Shown here piece after piece: positions 60,588 through 64,000 of a stretch of DNA of 64,000 nucleotides. Below the pieces are notes generated by a model that saw nothing but the letters and a program-made list of their open reading frames with translations, did not search any database and was not told the DNA's origin. This DNA is from Isochrysis galbana (taxonomy: Eukaryota; Haptophyta; Isochrysidales; Isochrysidaceae). Both the position numbers and the translations under genes were made by a program. Where the stretch lies: NCBI GenBank assembly GCA_018136815.1, contig CM030935.1, forward strand, positions 4,042,299-4,106,298, read 5' to 3'. Numbering within the stretch: the first letter of the stretch is position 1; the number at the start of each line of letters is the position of its first letter.

Positions 60588-60636
60588 GGGACGGCACACA
60601 CAAAAAAAACATTCTTGAAGGTGGGGACGGCACACA
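60588..60636. repeat. 23-bp tail insertion between 13-bp target duplications
   Basis: GGGACGGCACACA at 60588-60600 and 60624-60636 flanks an A-run plus CATTCTTGAAGGTG. Taking the insert and one duplicate out restores an RT reading frame (GTAH then IKALQAKW). Confidence 0.82.
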
Positions 60637-60779
60637 TAAAAGCCTTGCAAGCAAAATGGATACTAAACTATTCAACGCACGAAAGGCTATATGGAAACAT
60701 GCGCTAGACGCGTGGTTCTGCCGGACCGGGCTGGGCCGAGGGGTCCTCTCCACAATCCCCTCAAAGATGCTGAACATCA

Positions 60780-61909
60780 ACTAAGTTTATACTTGGTCGC
60801 GATGGAGCGCGCCGCCGCGACTCCCCTCTCCTTCGGGCCCCCCGCCGAGGGCGCCCCACTAGTACCCATGGAGCCATGGAGCAGTCGCTGGCGAAGCGAC
60901 CGCGCCCGCCCGCAGAGGCCGAGCAGGTGCGTGCGACCCCGGTCGCGCCGCACGGCCCGTGGCCTCGGCCACACCACACACAACAGCCATGCTGGCCCCC
61001 CCCATGGGGGACAGCAGACTGTAGACAACATGACAGACGAAGCAGACAGAGAACACCGACATACCACTGGGCATGCCTCATGGCAGAGGCTCCTCCCACC
61101 CTGGTGACGGTCGCGCCGCCTCGGCGGCGCGGCCCGAGACCGGGTGGCCCTTATGGGCACAAACAACATCCCACATTGCATACGTATCACAACAGGGAAA
61201 GGTCACAACAACTACCCCAACTCCACACAGCAGAGTCCCCTCCGAGAGAGGGGCTGATGACCGCCCACCGACCACCAACCCACTACCAAGCGCCAAACCC
61301 TCACTCACGATCCACCCACATGCCCCCGACTCAGGAGCCAGCATCCGATGAGGAACAAGAAGCCACTGACACCGACGCAAATTTCGACCTCTCCTTTCAC
61401 CAAGAGGGGGACTACACCTTCCAAGACATGACCGTGTACGCCGCGATCGTTGAACTACTCCTCGAACTAGAGGGAGTTGATCCTGAGCCGGACTTTTGGG
61501 CTAGGTCCATTACAGGCCCCTGGCACGTAGCAGTCAACGAGGACTGCGCACAACAATTCCAAGAAAGAACTCACCACCCTCGCACAAGCCCCGTCTTCGA
61601 ACGACATACAACCACTCCGTGAAAACAACAACAGCAGCACAGAAGACAACCAGCGTACCATGTGATGACGCCTATGCCTCGACACAAGAGAAACGGGCCA
61701 CCTAGAGGCACAGGAGGAAGATGGGGAATCTCCACTAGGGGCCGGTGCACCCCGCCCAACCTAACCCCCCCCGCAACCTGGGCCTCAAGTAGTGCACGAG
61801 GGGAGCTGCCGCAAGGCGGGAAGCGAGGGAGAGGAAGGGAAATGGGCGTGGCTACAGTAGCTAAACCCGTGGCCGCGCGCGAGGCGAGAATATTAAAAGG
61901 TTTTTTTTT
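60780..61909 (+). mobile_element. Group A LINE derivative with ORF1 only, 18-bp target-site duplication
   Basis: 5' end CAACTAAG-TTTATA-CTTGGTCGCG and ATGGAGCGCGCCG; 3' end GCGAGAATATTAAAAGG plus a T-run. CAAAGATGCTGAACATCA flanks it at 60762-60779 and 61910-61927 (the last bases overlap the element's CAAC). It contains an ORF1 but no RT, and is inserted into an older RT fragment. Confidence 0.9.
60802..61622 (+). pseudogene. LINE ORF1, frameshifted
   Basis: The ATG at 60802 gives MERAAATPLSFGPPAEG, the same start as ORF1 at 9104, but the frame then shifts; the homologous continuation is in the frame from 60876 (SLAKRPRPPAEAEQVRATPV to VYAAIVELLLELEGVDPEPD and FWARSITGPWHVAVNEDCAQ). After CAQQFQ the two copies part, so the C terminus is lost too. 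Confidence 0.8.
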
Positions 61910-62013
61910 CAAAGATGCTGAACATCAGAGGTAACCCGGCATCGCCAACGTTCTGGAAAGACGCGCTAAACAACTTTAGGACCCTGAAGATACAACGCTC
62001 GCGACTCACCATC

Positions 62014-62742
62014 CCCGTACACTACTAGGGGGATAGGGGTGAAGGGCTTAGATATGGTCCGGTGGCCCCCCCCCCCCCCCCCCCCCCCCGGTGATCTTTC
62101 CCCCCCTTCCTCCTGTGTCTCCGAGTGGGCGGCCGACTCTGTCCCGACTTATCTTGTAAACAGGAGCGGGACTTACCGATTTTTCGGTGGGCGGAGCTCT
62201 CGCTCCGCGCTCTTTCTCCCCTCTCCTGCGGCACGCGCGATGGCGCGCCACGTACTGCTGGTGGTACGCGGTTCGATTCTGGGCTCTATGACCTGTGTGC
62301 TCGAATATCCTCAACCGCCCTTTTTTTATTTTTTTTGCCCCGGTGGATCACTGTACCATTTCGCCCGCTTCTTCTTTCTACTCTGCGGCAGGCCTCTAGC
62401 TGCCCTCTGGCGACCCATGGAGGCTCCTGGAGGCCGGCTCAGGGGGCAGAGGAGGCTGGGGCTGGGCCCTGGCCTCCCCTGCCTCTCCCTCGCTGGCGCT
62501 CCTGGGCCTCTGGGGCCCCCACGCTGCACCTGTCTGCCTGTCGATAGGGGGGGAGGGGGGGTTGGAGCAATGGGCTGGCCACGACTGGCCAGGATGAGCG
62601 AATGGGGCGAGCCTGTGAGTGAGAGAGAGGGCCATCAGGCGTGCCAGGAGGATGGGTGGTTCCTCCCCCATGGCAGGGGAGGAGTGGAGAGAGGGGGGGG
62701 CTCGTGCCCCCCCATGGGTCAACCAAGTATAAACTTAGTTGA
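62014..62742 (-). mobile_element. Group A non-autonomous element, 3'-truncated, with a 130-bp insert
   Basis: The minus strand starts with CAACTAAG-TTTATA-CTTGGTTG at 62742 and follows the 24592 type up to CCCCCTAGTAGTGTACGGGG at 62014, where the last 150 bp are missing. Relative to the other copies, about 130 bp are inserted near 62250-62385 (with CGGTTCGATTCTGGG and a T-rich part). A C-run of about 20 lies at 62067-62087. Confidence 0.8.
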
Positions 62743-63006
62743 TCCAGGGTAGAAGAAGAAGTGGAGAATTCAACCCGTAGCCCGTACACAAGTTTAAGAG
62801 TTCGCTATCTATCAATTTTAGCTAATTTGGCGGGCGCAGCCAGCAGACAATGGCGGTGCGCGATTGCTTTATGTTTCGTGTTGCGCATGTTGGCAGTCCG
62901 ATAATAAGGTTGTGGCGTGTGCGCGCCACCGGCATTGTTCCTCGCAGGACGCGATGGTCACCGCGCTAATCCCATCACGATAGTTTTACCTAGGCGACCA
63001 CCAATA
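62743..63006. other. Short spacer before the right-edge gene
   Basis: No repeat or gene recognised. Confidence 0.5.
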
Positions 63007-64000
63007 CTAGCTACAAGATTGCAACCCGCAGCCACCACCATCACTCTGACCACCACCCTCCGGCTGTTTTTCGCTAGGGGTCTCGACTACAATAGCTGTA
63101 GTGGTGGTGGTGGCCGATGCTGCGGCCCAAGGATCGATTTGATGTCCATGGATCTTTGCGTAGATGCGCGAGAGCTTGCGGTCCGAATCTGCGGCGATGA
63201 CGGCGCGCCGCGAAAGCTGCGCATCACTCACTTTTCCGAGACCAACCAGGATGCGGTTTTCGGGCGTGATGCTCGCCGAAATCGTGCGATAGCGCACATC
63301 ATACCCACGAGCGACGATCATGCCGATTCTCGCAATGTCGATAGCTGCACGAACGTCGAGCTGCAGAGATGACGCGACCAATTTCATCTGGTTGGATGTA
63401 TGGTTGTCTCGCTGATGATGGATATGCCGCACAGGGGGGGAGCATCGTCAATCACTACCTCATGACTACCAAGTCCACGCTTCGTGGCCGAGCAGAGAGG
63501 GCAGGGGTATTGAATGGATATTGAAGGAGATGTGGGCGTCTCGTGCGCACGCTGAAGGGTAATACCGCGCATGTGCCCGTGCGCACCTGGCAGCAGGGCA
63601 TGACCATAAAATCAACCCCGCGCTGCGTACAAATGTTGATCACATCGTCAGTCAATTGGTTGCAGCAATGCACACCAACCACAAGCACGCTAGATGGGTC
63701 CTCCTCAGAATCGAGCATCGCAGGCAGCGCCTTCCGCATGTCGCACTCAATGTGAACCAGTGGTACCGGCATTTTGCACGGGCTGCATGTATCGGAAGCC
63801 AACACATCCGGGGCCGTTGTAGCTGCAGGGTGCTGTTGGGCAATCGGAATTGAGGAAACAACCGTCCCATTCGGGCCATTGCTCTTGCTCCCCCTGGAGA
63901 CTGGACCCGCCGAATCTCCCGCCGTACTACTGCTCGCCTTGCCGTCCCAAAAGGGTGCGAGGGCATCCCGGACGTTGGCGAAGGAGGCCGGACAAAATTT
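63007..64000 (-). CDS. SAM-dependent methyltransferase-like protein, C-terminal part
   Basis: Two exons, 63587-64000 (open at the right edge) and 63007-63411, joined by a 175-bp GT-AG intron in phase 0. The first carries a Ser/Thr-rich linker, then VPLVHIECDMRKALPAML, SVLVVGVHCCNQLTDDVINI and FMVMPCCQ. The VGxHxCxxLxD ... MPCC pattern is seen in a poorly described group of methyltransferase-fold proteins (related to METTL25-like enzymes). The second exon continues with ARGYDVRYRTISASITPEN and RILVG, the usual C-terminal strand pair of that group, and ends in a Gly-rich tail. The SAM-binding motif I would lie beyond the window edge. Substrate unknown. Confidence 0.65.

Larger units (their letters stand above)
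60300..62013 (+). mobile_element. LINE reverse-transcriptase fragment with two nested insertions
   Basis: Pieces IKALQAKWILNY, WKHALDAWFCRTGLGRG then VLSTIP (60637-60775) and GNPASPTFWKDALNNFR (61928-62010) line up with the C-terminal RT region of the LINE at 5797-8160. Between them sits the element 60780-61909, and within the first piece a 23-bp tail insertion at 60601-60623. The 5' part at 60300-60560 is LINE-like but degenerate. Confidence 0.78.

Noticed and set aside
62250..62385. B-box-like CGGTTCGATTCTGGG in the extra segment of the element at 62014-62742
   Set aside because: Only the T-loop-like part is present; no A box or cloverleaf. It remains an insertion of unknown origin.

Overview
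This window is nuclear DNA of a flagellated alga with a red secondary plastid; a haptophyte or a related chromist fits best, but the sequence does not prove which. Four observations support this. (i) Genes carry short GT-AG introns of about 65-250 bp. (ii) A small protein at 3806 starts with a signal-peptide-like segment followed by an SGFNAP motif, the Phe-containing cleavage site typical of proteins sent to red secondary plastids. (iii) Three genes belong to ciliary families: CFAP74, an STPG2-like protein and a tubulin-tyrosine-ligase-like enzyme. (iv) The DNA is GC-rich and crowded with eukaryotic retroelements and a two-gene Harbinger element. No rRNA, convincing tRNA or CRISPR array was seen.

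Genes in order: a DegT-family aminotransferase cut by the left edge (1-670, -); a plastid protein (3806-4305, +); a Harbinger transposon (about 4969-12734) with a MYB-like partner and a DDE transposase, split by a LINE (5343-9127); CFAP74 (14047-19308, +); HMG-CoA lyase (22389-23339, +); an STPG2-like PG-rich-repeat gene (25739-26752, +); a Yhm2-like mitochondrial carrier (31207-32343, +); a DHYC-type protein S-acyltransferase (35201-36557, +); a METTL22-like methyltransferase (40529-41683, -); a coiled-coil protein (43680-47078, +); a TTLL enzyme (49766-53860, +); a methionine sulfoxide reductase A with a lumen-type signal (54559-55371, -); a fused MlaF-MlaE lipid ABC transporter (57667-59962, +); and a second methyltransferase cut by the right edge (63007-64000, -). 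Several multi-exon models were rebuilt here by joining frames at GT-AG sites; all joins keep frame.

The spaces between genes are mostly retroelement debris. Three repeat groups stand out. Group A elements (LINEs and non-autonomous derivatives) start with CAAC plus a small hairpin directly before an ATG and mostly end in a T-run; six insertions (five of group A, one of group C) have clear 13-18 bp target-site duplications. Group C elements end in a conserved short stem plus T-run. Group B segments, about 150-200 bp and related to the 5' end of another LINE, lie within about 200 bp upstream of five different genes, each time pointing away from the gene.

The most unusual signals are: the 5' hairpin, whose stem sequence changes between elements while base pairing is kept; three insertions of only 17-23 bp that are essentially a bare retroelement tail between target-site duplications; the consistent head-to-head position of group B next to promoters; and an element for which both the filled and the empty target sequence are present in the window.
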